Notes: a model not told the origin generated them from the sequence alone. Positions 49,101 to 58,869 are shown, numbered from the stretch's first letter. The stretch is 64,000 bases of DNA from Glaciimonas sp. PCH181 (GCF_003056055.1 NZ_PYFP01000001.1:1-64000); one strand, 5' to 3'. Translations and numbers: made by a program.

Positions 49101-50117
49101 TCAGCGGTCTTGCGGCGCGTCAACACGCCTTAAAACAGCCGCGACTGCTGCGTCCAGCCGTGTTTCCGGGATCTGCCCTGCCTGCACTGCCGAGACGATG
49201 GCGGCCACGATCTCGCGAATCTTCGGCACCGCTTTAGGCGAAAGCAGTAACAAATCCGCACCGGCCTTTAGGGCTGCGACCGCTGTGTCACCGAGCGTGG
49301 CGTCGCGGATCGTTGCCTTGTGATCGAGGTCACAGGTAATCACGAGACCTTTAAAGTTGAGTTCGCCCCGCAATAGCGAAATCAGATCCGGCGAGATCGA
49401 CGCAGCAACAGGTGGTTGAACCGCATTAAAAATGGCCGGACCCATCATGACAGCTTCCACGCCTGCCTCAATCCCTGCCCGAAAAGGTGCCCAATACGAG
49501 CGCAACTCATCGAGTGACAATGTTACGGTCGCTTCTTCATTTGCGGGATGCCGCAATAACATTGGATGCCCGGGAAAATGCTTTAGCGTCGTAGCCAAAC
49601 CAGCCCGGCGTACGCCGCGCACATACGCACGGACCATCTTGGCAGCGGCACCCGGATCGTCCGCCAAGGTCCGACCGTTGAGCCAGACATTGTGACCGTC
49701 GACGACATCCGCGGTCGGTGAAAGCACGAGGTTGATGCCCGTCTGCTTCACGGCGAGCGCCATTTGCAGACAGTGCGCTTCCAGTTCTTCTGCGGACATG
49801 GATTGTGCCTGCGCGCGGCTCGGCAGTGGCGGGGTTAAACCTTCTAGACGGTGGACTGCTGAAATGTCTGCATCGGTTGCTTTGAGCAGGGGACCCGCCC
49901 GTCGCGTTGCGTCTTCGATGAGTGCATGCCAGCGTTCCAGCGTTTCGTCTTTAAGCCGCGCTGGGTCCATTTTTCCGTTGACGTATTCGTTCCCAGTTTC
50001 ACCGAAAAGCAGACTTTTTCCGCCGTTATCAAGAAAGTGTTGAATATCTTCGCCGAGATGCAGTTGCTCCATTGCGGGAAGCAACACGCTGTGTGCCTTG
50101 ATGGAAAGGTTGTCCAT
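49101..50117 (-). CDS. GH3-family (NagZ-like) protein, possibly inactive
   Basis: 338 residues, a single GH3 N-terminal barrel as in NagZ. LLFGETGNEYVNGKM and GLATTLKHFPGHPMLLRH match the family. Two active-site features differ from NagZ: the Asp-Ser-His acid/base loop after KHFPGH is absent, and the segment that usually reads SDDL is TCDLD here, so the nucleophile Asp may have become Cys. It is paralogous to the next gene (50136), which keeps SDDL. The two are adjacent on the minus strand, 18 bases apart, and are probably co-transcribed. Start ATG without a good ribosome site. The substrate is unknown. Confidence 0.75.
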   Translation of the reverse strand: MDNLSIKAHSVLLPAMEQLHLGEDIQHFLDNGGKSLLFGETGNEYVNGKMDPARLKDETLERWHALIEDATRRAGPLLKATDADISAVHRLEGLTPPLPSRAQAQSMSAEELEAHCLQMALAVKQTGINLVLSPTADVVDGHNVWLNGRTLADDPGAAAKMVRAYVRGVRRAGLATTLKHFPGHPMLLRHPANEEATVTLSLDELRSYWAPFRAGIEAGVEAVMMGPAIFNAVQPPVAASISPDLISLLRGELNFKGLVITCDLDHKATIRDATLGDTAVAALKAGADLLLLSPKAVPKIREIVAAIVSAVQAGQIPETRLDAAVAAVLRRVDAPQDR

Positions 50118-50135
50118 GATTGTTTGTGCCGGATC

Positions 50136-51167
50136 TTAGCGAGGGACTGAGGATTTTGCGTGAAACTCGCGCGCGAGCGCGCGCACTTTTTTAGCGGCGT
50201 TTGTCAAATGTTCTTGCGACAGCACACCGGTTTCGACTGCGCGGACAATCGCAGCGACAATGCTGTCCAGGCCGGCTTCGCTTGATACCAGCAGCAAGTG
50301 AGATCCCGCCACTAGCGATGCAACCGCGGTGTCTTCGATCCGCTTGCCGCGCAGAATCGACGGGGCATCGAGGTCGTCGCTGATAATGAGTCCGCTAAAG
50401 CCAAGGTCGTTACGCAGCAGATTAATCACGTTTTTCGATGTAGAGGAGGATTCCAATGCATCGATCGCTGGTACCAGGGCAGGTCCGGCCATCACCGCTT
50501 TTACGCCGCTAGCGATGACGTCCTTGAAAACGGACAGACCCGCTTCCAGGTCGTGACGCGTGCCGGGCACGTGCGCTTCGAGAAGTGCCGGATCATTTTC
50601 AGTAATGTGGTGCCCCGGAAAGTGCTTGGCAGTGGCCACCACGCCAGCAGTCTGTATGCCGCGCACATAAGCGCAAGCGATTCGACTGACTTCGGATGCT
50701 TCTGGACCCAGATTGCGATTGTGCAGCCAAGGGTTTATGCCAGTTACAACATCGACAATAGGGGCCAGAAACAGGTTAACGCCTATTTCACGTGCAGCTG
50801 CAGCGGTCAAATGGCAGTGACGCTCGATCTCCAATGCGTTGAGTCGATGCGCTTGCTCGGTTGTGGGCAGAGCAGGCACCAGCCGATGCAACCGCTCAAT
50901 ACCGCCCAATTCATGATCAACTGCTACCAATGGCGGGCAGCCGATGCGGGCTGTGACTTCGTCGACAAGTTGGCGGAATTGTTGCGCGGTTTCCGAGGTC
51001 GAGCGCTCCGCACTCATTTTTCGCGCGACATATTCGGATCGCGACTCCCCTAGGAGCACTGAGACGCCGCCCGAATCGAGAAAGCGAAGTGTGGGATCAT
51101 CGAGGTTTAGTCCGGCAAATGCTGGCAGTAATACCGCGTAGGCATCCCGGTGTAAATCGTTTGACAA
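50136..51167 (-). CDS. GH3-family (NagZ-like) glycoside hydrolase
   Basis: 343 residues. VSVLLGESRSEYVARKM, FLAPIVDVVTGINPWLHNRNLG and VVATAKHFPGHHITENDP are GH3 blocks, and FSGLIISDDLDAPSI keeps the nucleophile Asp. The NagZ-type DSH loop is replaced by NDP, so the acid/base may differ and the substrate may not be N-acetylglucosaminyl. Start is TTG after AAGGAGCTGCC, an unusual codon supported by that ribosome site. It is the first gene of a two-gene leftward unit and divergent from the DeoR regulator, which may control it. Confidence 0.8.
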   Translation of the reverse strand: MSNDLHRDAYAVLLPAFAGLNLDDPTLRFLDSGGVSVLLGESRSEYVARKMSAERSTSETAQQFRQLVDEVTARIGCPPLVAVDHELGGIERLHRLVPALPTTEQAHRLNALEIERHCHLTAAAAREIGVNLFLAPIVDVVTGINPWLHNRNLGPEASEVSRIACAYVRGIQTAGVVATAKHFPGHHITENDPALLEAHVPGTRHDLEAGLSVFKDVIASGVKAVMAGPALVPAIDALESSSTSKNVINLLRNDLGFSGLIISDDLDAPSILRGKRIEDTAVASLVAGSHLLLVSSEAGLDSIVAAIVRAVETGVLSQEHLTNAAKKVRALAREFHAKSSVPR

Positions 51168-51331
51168 GGCAGCTCCTTAGACTGATTGTTGAGGGGTATT
51201 TTAGGGCTCACACAGTCGACTTGACAGCTTGTGGAGCCCGCCGCCCAAGTGGGCGGGCGTTCACAAAGGCGCAATTTGGTGTGCGTTTGTGCTCGTTATT
51301 GATTATTATAGCTCGTTTAAAGGAGGTGTCA

Positions 51332-52105
51332 ATGCTCACTCATGCAGCTTTGCCGGAGGAACGGCAACAACTTATTCGTGCTCGGTTAGTTGAGCGCGGC
51401 CGGGTTCTCGCTGTTGAACTTGCGACTGAATTCGGCGTTTCTGACCATACCATTCGACGCGATCTAAGCGACCTGGTGGCAGCTGGCGTGTGCAAACGTG
51501 TGTATGGAGGTGCCATAGCGATATCGCCGGCACACAGCGATATCGTGCAGCGGTCGACCGAAAATACGGATAGAAAAGATGCTCTCGCGCGTGCAGGCGC
51601 TGCGCTGTTAAGGTCCGATCAGTGCGTATTTCTGGATGCAGGCTCGACCAATTTGGCCATCGCACGTGCGATCAGGCCAGAGCTGTCACTTACGGTCGCC
51701 ACCAATTCGCCTGCCATCGCTCACGCATTGATGGGCTCCACAGCTAAGGAGGTGATTCTGCTGGGCGGCCGCATTAACGCGAATACTGGCGGCGCGCTGG
51801 GCATCACAGCTTTGCAGCAGTTGCAGCAGATTTACTTCGACCAGTGTTTTTTGGGTGTCTGCGCGCTTGATGCTGAGGAAGGCCTTACTGCTTTTGATTT
51901 TGACGATGCGGAATTTAAGCGGGCATTGATCGTGCGCAGTGGCCTCGTTACGGTTGCCGTCACTAATGAAAAACTATCGAGCATCGCCCGCTATCAAGTT
52001 GCTTCGTGTGCGCAGGTCAGTACAGTCATCGTCGAATCCGACGCTCCGCAGGATCGACTGGCAACCTTGCGCGCTGCCGATATTGACATAATCGTCGCAG
52101 CGTAA
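51332..52105 (+). CDS. DeoR-family transcriptional regulator
   Basis: 257 residues from the ATG at 51332, preceded by a perfect AAAGGAGGTG; the open frame extends far upstream and is not used. DeoR helix-turn-helix (about 8-60): RQQLIRARLVERGRVLAVELATEFGVSDHTIRRDLSDLVAAGV. The DeoR sugar-sensor domain follows, with VFLDAGSTNLAIARAI and LLGGRINANTGGALG. Regulators of this family usually sense phosphorylated sugars or cyclitols. It lies between the GH3-like pair (divergent) and the NCS1 operon (same direction), and is a candidate for binding the GACGCA tandem sites. Confidence 0.92.
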   Translation: MLTHAALPEERQQLIRARLVERGRVLAVELATEFGVSDHTIRRDLSDLVAAGVCKRVYGGAIAISPAHSDIVQRSTENTDRKDALARAGAALLRSDQCVFLDAGSTNLAIARAIRPELSLTVATNSPAIAHALMGSTAKEVILLGGRINANTGGALGITALQQLQQIYFDQCFLGVCALDAEEGLTAFDFDDAEFKRALIVRSGLVTVAVTNEKLSSIARYQVASCAQVSTVIVESDAPQDRLATLRAADIDIIVAA

Positions 52106-52154
52106 TTCTAGCGTTGTAATCTTCTGCTGCGCCGTTCGGCGTCGTATCGAATAG

Positions 52155-52190
52155 ACCGGAGTGTCAGTCATCTGACTCTCCGGTTTTGCT
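52155..52190 (+). terminator. Terminator of the DeoR gene
   Basis: ACCGGAGTGTCAG and CTGACTCTCCGGT form a 13-position stem with one mismatch and a TCAT loop, followed by TTTGCTTTTTT. Confidence 0.88.
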
Positions 52191-52267
52191 TTTTTGCTCA
52201 GTATTCGGGGCAAATATCTCATCCGGTAACTCGGTAAAACGCCAAACAAAACCTCTCATTAATGTGC

Positions 52268-52287
52268 TGTGACGCAAAGTGACGCAC
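52268..52287 (+). promoter_or_regulatory. Tandem GTGACGCA operator, site 2
   Basis: TGTGACGCAAAGTGACGCAC: two GTGACGCA half-sites 10 bases apart, followed by an inverted near-copy TGCGTCG at 52292 and a further GCGACGCA at 52381. It lies about 210 bases upstream of the NCS1 permease gene and downstream of the DeoR terminator. Confidence 0.65.
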
Positions 52288-52494
52288 GCGGTGCGTCGCA
52301 ATACGTAACGAATTTTGGGCTTGCGAAATTGCTTGATTGATTCTGGGGTCAGATAATTAAAAAAAAATTTATATAGTTATGCGACGCAATGTCGACTGCA
52401 CTGAAAAACCTTGCGCCCTAGCGCAGGACGATCCGAGTTAGCCCCCCAAGAGCGAACCGGTCTCATGAATTAAGTAAAAAGGAGACAGATTGAT

Positions 52495-53871
52495 ATGAAA
52501 ATCGAAGCGCGGGGTATTGAGTTTGTTCCCGAAAGCGAACGCTATGGCAGCGCCAAACGTTTGTTTACCATCTGGTTTAGCACGAATATGCAGGTCACGG
52601 CTCTGGTGGTCGGGACACTGGGGATTGCGAGCGGACTTGATTTTGTCTCAACGACCATTGCCATTTTAATCGGGAATTTCCTGGGCAGCATATTCATGGC
52701 TGCGCACTCAGCTCAGGGGCCGCATTTGGGGGTTCCGCAGATGATCCAGAGCCGTGCTCAGTTTGGCGTATTAGGCGCAGCTCTACCGCTAGTCGTGGTC
52801 GTGGTGACCTATCTATTGTTCTCGGCTGCGAATGCAGTGATTATGCGAAACGCTGTGAAAACGCTTCTGCCAATAGGAGATACACAGTCGATTATCGTAT
52901 TTGGTGCGGTGACGCTGCTCGTAAGCGCCGCAGGATACGAGCTTATACACAAAATCGGGGCGGTAATGTCGTTGGTCTCTTTGGCGATTTTCGCCTCAGG
53001 CACCATGGTTTTACTAGGGAAGTATGGCTTGCCCATTGATCCTGCCAAGTCGATCGCCTTTAAATCACCGTTATTTTGGCTAGTCGTCGCACAGGCCGCA
53101 TCCTGGACACTGGGGTTCTGTACCTTTGTTGCGGATTATTCCAGATATCTGCCGAAACAGGTCTCGACACAATCGACCTTTTGGTACACGTATCTGGGAA
53201 GCAGCATTGGCGCGTCTTTGGTAATGATTTTCGGTGCTTTGCTGGCAGCTACCGTGGGTGCCGCGACCACCGATCCAGGCAGTGCGATTGCACAGCTGTT
53301 TCCGCATTATCAAGTTGCTGCGTTCATCGTCATTTTGCTCGGCGTTATTGAAATCAATGCGCTTAATTTCTATAGCGCTTATATGGCGATTACCACGATA
53401 TTCACCGGATTTCGCGGCATGTCTACGGTCAGTCTCGCTCTCAAGTTTGTGATTATTTTCTGTGTCTTTATTGTTGTTACAGCCATAGCTGCAGCCACGC
53501 AATACAACTTTGATAATTACTTTGCCGATATTTTGAACGGGCAAATTTATGTTCTGGTGCCGTGGAGTTCCATCAACCTTGCGGACTACTATTTTTTACG
53601 CAAGGGTAAATACAACGTCGCAGAGTTATACGACGTCCATGGCCAATATGGAAGATACAACCGTGCGGCTTTCGTAGCATTTTTCTTCGCCATTCTTGCA
53701 GAAATACCATTCGTGAGCCTCTCGTTCTTCAAGGGCCCCATCGCCAAATGGCTTGATGTGGATATCGCGTTTGTCCCGGCCCTGATCGTGCCGGGTGCAC
53801 TCTATCTTTTATTTATGAAATCGGCGCAAAGCCACAACGCAATTCAAACAATTCAAACGAAAGAGGCATAA
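52495..53871 (+). CDS. NCS1-family permease (cytosine/purine/allantoin type)
   Basis: 458 residues, about 12 membrane segments. The NCS1 start IEFVPESERYGSAKRLFTIWFSTNMQVTALVVG, with the loop SAQGPHLGVPQMIQSRAQFG and FVADYSRYLPK, is diagnostic. NCS1 proteins are sodium- or proton-driven importers of nucleobases, hydantoins, allantoin or vitamins. ATG follows AAAAAGGAGAC. It is the first gene of a rightward operon with the Gfo/Idh gene (3-base gap) and the MFS gene. The cargo is unknown, but co-regulation through the GACGCA site links it to the ThDP cassettes. Confidence 0.92.
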   Translation: MKIEARGIEFVPESERYGSAKRLFTIWFSTNMQVTALVVGTLGIASGLDFVSTTIAILIGNFLGSIFMAAHSAQGPHLGVPQMIQSRAQFGVLGAALPLVVVVVTYLLFSAANAVIMRNAVKTLLPIGDTQSIIVFGAVTLLVSAAGYELIHKIGAVMSLVSLAIFASGTMVLLGKYGLPIDPAKSIAFKSPLFWLVVAQAASWTLGFCTFVADYSRYLPKQVSTQSTFWYTYLGSSIGASLVMIFGALLAATVGAATTDPGSAIAQLFPHYQVAAFIVILLGVIEINALNFYSAYMAITTIFTGFRGMSTVSLALKFVIIFCVFIVVTAIAAATQYNFDNYFADILNGQIYVLVPWSSINLADYYFLRKGKYNVAELYDVHGQYGRYNRAAFVAFFFAILAEIPFVSLSFFKGPIAKWLDVDIAFVPALIVPGALYLLFMKSAQSHNAIQTIQTKEA

Positions 53872-53874
53872 AAA

Positions 53875-54963
53875 ATGGCGGTTGCACTTTTTGAGCATGA
53901 AAGGAAAATTCGAGTAGCGGTAGTCGGTTACGGCTGGGTGTCGAAGAATTTTCACACCCCGCTCATCAATTCGGTTAAGGGCCTGGATTTTTCGGTCATA
54001 GGCACAAATCGGATCGAGGAGGTTAAAGCAGAATGCCCCGCGTTTCGCGTTCTTCGATCTGAGGACGCTGCTACCGATGATCAAGTAGATCTCGTCGTGA
54101 TCGCAGGAGTGAATGCCGACCATGTGCGGCTTGCAAAAATTGCATTGTCGGCCGGGAAGCATGTCGTCGTGGAGAAACCATTTACGCCGACCCTCGAAGA
54201 GGCACGCGAACTGGCGGCATTGGCTGATGCGAATAACTGCCTGCTTTCCGTTTTTCAAAACCGCCGTTGGGACAGTGATTTCTTGACTGTCAAAGACGCG
54301 ATTGCAAATGGCCTCATGGGCAGCGTCCTACATTTTGAATCGCATATAGATCGTTATTCACCGACGGTGCCGAACGCTTGGCGGGAAAAACCCACGCCAG
54401 CTGGTGGAACATGGTTTGACCTAGGACCGCATATCGCCGATCAAGCCCTGCTTCTCTTCGGTATCCCCAAGACCATCACGGCGAATTTCGCGCAACAACG
54501 CGATGGCGCGCAGACCGACGATTGGTTCAACGTCGTATTTGAGTACGATAAATTAAGAGTGGTTCTCCACGCAGCCCAATACGTCGTCGGTGGATCTTTC
54601 CGTTTCGCCGTGCACGGAACAGCGGCAAGCCTAATCAAATATGGCGCAGATCCGCAAGAAGCGCAAATGATCAACGGCGGTTCGCCTGCTGATGCTGATT
54701 GGGGTATCGATCCGGATGATGCGTGGTTATTCAAAAGCAGTGACCGTACGCAACGCGAATTGCTTCCTGCGAGCAGGGGAGATCAAGGCCAATATTACGC
54801 CTCGATCGACCGCGCTTTGCGGGGGCAGGGTGCGAATCCCGTGACGCCTCATCAGGCGGTTGTCTTGATGGCTGTATTAGAGACTGCAGCGCGGGCCGCA
54901 GCGATAAAAACGACGCTGGAGTTGGATTTGTCCGACGAAGAGCGCAAAGCCTTTCCAACCTAA
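53875..54963 (+). CDS. Gfo/Idh/MocA-family NAD(P) oxidoreductase
   Basis: 362 residues. Rossmann fold at the N-terminus (IRVAVVGYGWVSKNFHTPLI), the family EKPF motif (HVVVEKPFTPTLEEA) and the C-terminal alpha/beta domain with GGTWFDLGPHIADQALLLFG, where the Asp and His are the likely catalytic pair. These enzymes oxidise or reduce sugar and cyclitol hydroxyls. It starts 3 bases after the NCS1 stop, so it is coupled to it, and is followed after 19 bases by the MFS gene. It resembles the YdgJ/YhhX branch. Confidence 0.9.
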   Translation: MAVALFEHERKIRVAVVGYGWVSKNFHTPLINSVKGLDFSVIGTNRIEEVKAECPAFRVLRSEDAATDDQVDLVVIAGVNADHVRLAKIALSAGKHVVVEKPFTPTLEEARELAALADANNCLLSVFQNRRWDSDFLTVKDAIANGLMGSVLHFESHIDRYSPTVPNAWREKPTPAGGTWFDLGPHIADQALLLFGIPKTITANFAQQRDGAQTDDWFNVVFEYDKLRVVLHAAQYVVGGSFRFAVHGTAASLIKYGADPQEAQMINGGSPADADWGIDPDDAWLFKSSDRTQRELLPASRGDQGQYYASIDRALRGQGANPVTPHQAVVLMAVLETAARAAAIKTTLELDLSDEERKAFPT

Positions 54964-54982
54964 ACCTGCACTGGAGTATTCA

Positions 54983-56179
54983 ATGGAATCGACATTAACT
55001 TTGAAGTCAGCTGCGGCGACTAGAGATAACTCACTTCGATGGACGCGCTATTCACTGGCTGCAGTATTTTTTGTGAACGGTATTGCGATGGGGGCCTGGT
55101 CTTCTGCCATTGCCGGGATTGCCACCAAACTTAAGCTTGACCCAGAGTCTTACGGTATTGTTCTCGGCCCTTATGCGATCGGCGCCATTGTATCGATGCT
55201 CATTACCGGATGGTTGACGACGAAATTCGGCAGCCGCCGCGTGATTCTCGTGGGGGGCGGACTGGTTGCGGTAACGCTGCTTATTCCTGGGAACGTGCCG
55301 ACGATGATCTTGCTAGCCGGGGCTATTTTTATATTGGGGGCCGCGAATAGTGTGATGGATATCTCGATGAATGCGCACGCAACCCTGGTTGAGCGGGATT
55401 GGGGAGCGGAGATCATGTCGACTTTTCACTCGTCCTATAGCTTTGGCGCCTTGGCCGGAGCTGCAATGTGTGGCGTTTTGTTTTCCCACGGATTGAGTCC
55501 AGCGAACTGCCTGTTTGTGGCCATGGTCCTCATCTTGGTCATCGTCATGTCGTGTTATCCGACAATCGGCGACTTACGCCCAGAGCCCGTGCGTGAGGCA
55601 AAAAACGTTTCGCCCTGGACCAACGGTAAATTGTTGAGCATCGCGTTGCTTGCATCGCTGGCAATATTCGCCGAGTTCGGCTTGTTTGAGTGGAGTTACA
55701 AGTATGTCCGTGATGTAGCACACGCCAGCGCCGCGATGGCGACGCTTGGTAACGGTGGCTTCGCTCTGGGAATGGCGCTCAGTCGTCTGTTCGGTGACGC
55801 GGTGATACGACGTATCGGACCGGTGGCGATGGTTGCCGCAGGCGGATTGTTATCCTGTGCAGGTGTACTGATTGCGATCGTCTTTCCTACTCCCATCATG
55901 GCAATGACCGGTTTCATTATGGCCGGACTTGGGCTCGCCAATGTGGTTCCGATGCTATATACACGGGCTGCGGCGCTTGTCCCAACAGCACCAGGAAAAG
56001 GGGTAAGCGTCTGCGCTATCGTTGGCTATGTAGGCGCATTGGTGGAACCGCTGGCAATCGGCATTGTAGCCGGTCGTTTCAATCAAACCGTTGGCCTGTT
56101 TCTGCCGCTGACTGCGCTATTTCTTATCGTCATTTCAGCAAGGATATTCGGACGAATTAAGCTGCCTTCACATCACTAA
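54983..56179 (+). CDS. MFS transporter
   Basis: 398 residues, about 12 membrane helices: FFVNGIAMGAWSSAIAGIATKL opens the first, and GWLTTKFGSRRVILVGG is the loop 2-3 motif of the superfamily. It resembles the YbjJ-like branch of sugar and fucose permeases. It is the third gene in the NCS1-Gfo/Idh-MFS unit, 19 bases after the dehydrogenase. It may export a product or import a second substrate. Confidence 0.88.
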   Translation: MESTLTLKSAAATRDNSLRWTRYSLAAVFFVNGIAMGAWSSAIAGIATKLKLDPESYGIVLGPYAIGAIVSMLITGWLTTKFGSRRVILVGGGLVAVTLLIPGNVPTMILLAGAIFILGAANSVMDISMNAHATLVERDWGAEIMSTFHSSYSFGALAGAAMCGVLFSHGLSPANCLFVAMVLILVIVMSCYPTIGDLRPEPVREAKNVSPWTNGKLLSIALLASLAIFAEFGLFEWSYKYVRDVAHASAAMATLGNGGFALGMALSRLFGDAVIRRIGPVAMVAAGGLLSCAGVLIAIVFPTPIMAMTGFIMAGLGLANVVPMLYTRAAALVPTAPGKGVSVCAIVGYVGALVEPLAIGIVAGRFNQTVGLFLPLTALFLIVISARIFGRIKLPSHH

Positions 56180-56353
56180 TCGTCCAAAGATAACCGGGTA
56201 CGGCATAGTTGATGTTGAAATTTTTTTCGGAATAGCTGTGGAATTCTGGCGATTGAAACATCTTGAAAAGTTGCCGTATCTGGTTTGATTCTGTCTGGAA
56301 CGATGCAGGCATCGTAAATGCCTGGCCACTTGCAAGTAGAAAAGAGTATAAAA

Positions 56354-57967
56354 ATGCCCAGCAGTAATAACGTTAGTCAAACCTATATCATTGTCGGCGG
56401 AGGCTCCACCGGCTGTGTCATCGCTGCGCGGCTGTCTGAAGATCCCAATGTGACGGTCACCCTACTTGAGGAAGGACCACGAGATTCGAGTCCATATATT
56501 AAGTTTCCCGGCACCTATTACAAGACGGCGCAAGGGGAGTTGCTTAAGCGATACCCGTGGGAGCCCACCGAGGGACATCCGCGCGAGAATCAAGACACAA
56601 TGGTTCAGGCCAGCGTTCTAGGTGGCGGAAGCTCGGTGAACGCCATGATTTATATTCGCGGCAACCCGGCTGACTACGATCTCTGGCAGGCGTCTGGCGC
56701 GGATGGTTGGTCATACAACGACGTGCTTCCCTATTTCAAGCGCTCGGAAGACAACGAGCGCTTTTGCAATGATGTCCATGGTGTCGGTGGCCCGCTGGGC
56801 GTTTCGGATCCGAGGTATGTCCACCCGCTTACCAAGCGCTGGCTGCAGGCGTGTCAGCAGGCCGGATTTAACTACGTCGATGACTTCAACGCGGGCAATC
56901 AGGAAGGATGCGGGCTATATCAAATCACCGCAAAAAATGGCAAGAGATCAAGCGCATCCAGTGCCTTTTTGAAACCTGCGCAATCTCGAAAAAATCTTCA
57001 GGTACTGACGGGCAAAAAAGTAACTCGGATCCTGATCGAGCAAGGACGCGCAGTGGGTGTCGAATACCTTGAAAACGGAACGCGGGTTACGCTGCGTGCC
57101 GAACGTGAAGTGATCATTTCGGCAGGAGCAATCAACTCGCCGAAATTACTCATGCTATCCGGGATTGGCCCAGCCGATCACTTGCGACAGCATGGCATCA
57201 CACCGCACGTCGATTTGCAAGGTGTTGGAGAAAACTTGCAAGACCATCTTGAGATGTCTCTGGTGTACCAGCTGAAGGGCCCGGATAGCTATGATAAGTA
57301 CAAATTGCTGAGATGGAAACCGTGGGCGGCGCTTCAATATCTGGTTAATCAAAGCGGCCCCATTTCGTCCAATCTTATTGAGGGCGGTGCGTTCTCCCGA
57401 GGGACGTTATCGGACCCTATCCCCGATCTCCAATATTTCTTTGTCGTCGGCGCGGGAATTGAAGAGGGCGTGAACGCAGTCCCAGGCGGAAATGGTTGCA
57501 CCATCAATTTCGGACAAGTACGTCCTCGCTCAAGAGGTCGGGTTTCTCTAAGAAGTGGCGATCCGTTCGACGTACCTCGTATTGCGCCTAATTATTTGTC
57601 CGACGATTACGATATAGCATGCCTTACAGAAGGCTTCTTCAGGGCACAGGAAATCATGAAGCAGCCAGCCATCCGTCAATATATCGTGTGCCAAAACTTT
57701 CCCGAACGTGAAATATTTGACCGGGATGAGGTGGCTGCATTTCTGCGTAAATATACTCATGCCGCATTGCATCCTGCCGGAACCTGCAAGATGGGGCGGG
57801 ACGCATTAAGCGTTGTGGACCCGCAGTTACGCGTCAGGGGAATTGAGGGATTGCGTGTCGCCGACGCCTCTGTCATGCCTAACGTCATCTCGGGAAATAT
57901 AAATGGCCCTTGCATCATGATTGGCGAAAAGGCGTCCGATCTAATTCGCGGGATTGGTCTTGCATAG
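56354..57967 (+). CDS. GMC-family FAD oxidoreductase, cassette B
   Basis: 537 residues from the ATG at 56354, chosen because it gives the same N-terminal length as the paralogue at 42005-43612; another ATG lies 12 codons upstream. FAD loop TYIIVGGGSTGCVIAARLSE, GMC signatures [15 protein letters not shown] and [19 protein letters not shown], active site ALHPAGTCKMG and ISGNINGPCIMIGEKASD. It is close to the cassette A enzyme over its whole length, but in ordinary composition. It begins the rightward cassette B, 175 bases after the MFS gene. Confidence 0.9.
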   Translation: MPSSNNVSQTYIIVGGGSTGCVIAARLSEDPNVTVTLLEEGPRDSSPYIKFPGTYYKTAQGELLKRYPWEPTEGHPRENQDTMVQASVLGGGSSVNAMIYIRGNPADYDLWQASGADGWSYNDVLPYFKRSEDNERFCNDVHGVGGPLGVSDPRYVHPLTKRWLQACQQAGFNYVDDFNAGNQEGCGLYQITAKNGKRSSASSAFLKPAQSRKNLQVLTGKKVTRILIEQGRAVGVEYLENGTRVTLRAEREVIISAGAINSPKLLMLSGIGPADHLRQHGITPHVDLQGVGENLQDHLEMSLVYQLKGPDSYDKYKLLRWKPWAALQYLVNQSGPISSNLIEGGAFSRGTLSDPIPDLQYFFVVGAGIEEGVNAVPGGNGCTINFGQVRPRSRGRVSLRSGDPFDVPRIAPNYLSDDYDIACLTEGFFRAQEIMKQPAIRQYIVCQNFPEREIFDRDEVAAFLRKYTHAALHPAGTCKMGRDALSVVDPQLRVRGIEGLRVADASVMPNVISGNINGPCIMIGEKASDLIRGIGLA

Positions 57968-58135
57968 TCGAGGTTGGCGGCTAGAATAATTTAAAAATAG
58001 TTGTTGGGATGTACGGGCCAATGGCCGCCCAGATATGAGAGCAACAATATGCTGAAAGACTCAAGTAGACCTGGTTCCGGTATCAGCCGAATCTCGTATT
58101 GATGAAAGAAAATGTTTTGAAATGAAAGTATTAAA

Positions 58136-58837
58136 ATGACAGCAATTAATCATGGGCGCGCACTCGAGTTCTCCGACGAATTCGTCGAAGCACAGCTCGT
58201 TAACGATGTGTCGAATTTTCGGGTTGAGGATGGCATTGTAGTCAACCTGTCTACTTCCCCAATGATCATCTCCGGTAAGGTGCCTGGCGTCATACCGCCA
58301 TGGAAATCGACCATCTTGCGAGGCGGTACAATTGAAAAAGCCGAGCGGGTGGTGATATTTCGCATACCCAATACGACGAATCTCGGCGGGCTGGTGTTTC
58401 GCGATTGGGAATGGTTCGGAAATCGGTTTGCGAAATTCCCGCGTACGACGCCTCTGTATATTTCGAAATTTGATGAGATAGGAAATGTGAGTACCGATCC
58501 TTATTTTTTCGCAAATCAGCGCACCGAGCTGCGGAATGTACAAACCTTCGGGATCAGACTCAATCTGTGGTGGGCACCGGCGGGAACGGACTGCTTTATA
58601 CATAATGAGCATCCTTTCCTTGAGGTTCACACCCAGATACACGGAACAGGCCGTATGCAGAAATTCGTGGCGCAGAGCGATCAAACGCTTTTCGAAGAGG
58701 TCATTATGCCGCCTGGCTTAACCCATGACCCGTTCGCGCACGTCACTTCCGACGTTACATGGGAATATCCATGGCACCGGTATTACTCGGATACGGATTG
58801 CATCTGGTTGGCAATCGAACTGCATCCGTCAACATAA
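58136..58837 (+). CDS. Unknown His-rich protein, cassette B (cupin-like?)
   Basis: 233 residues, paralogous to the protein at 38865-39563. Conserved features are WEWFGNR (91-97), HNEHP (156-160), E163-x-HTQIHG, PGLTHDPF (193-200), EYPWHRYYSD (210-219) and WLAIELHP (224-231). The His/Glu spacing suggests a metal site in a beta-barrel fold; no family name can be given. It has no signal peptide, so it is cytoplasmic. It lies between two GMC oxidoreductase genes and may act on their product. Confidence 0.75.
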   Translation: MTAINHGRALEFSDEFVEAQLVNDVSNFRVEDGIVVNLSTSPMIISGKVPGVIPPWKSTILRGGTIEKAERVVIFRIPNTTNLGGLVFRDWEWFGNRFAKFPRTTPLYISKFDEIGNVSTDPYFFANQRTELRNVQTFGIRLNLWWAPAGTDCFIHNEHPFLEVHTQIHGTGRMQKFVAQSDQTLFEEVIMPPGLTHDPFAHVTSDVTWEYPWHRYYSDTDCIWLAIELHPST

Positions 58838-58869
58838 TTTTGTAGTGGCACCACCCAGAATTGAAAACC

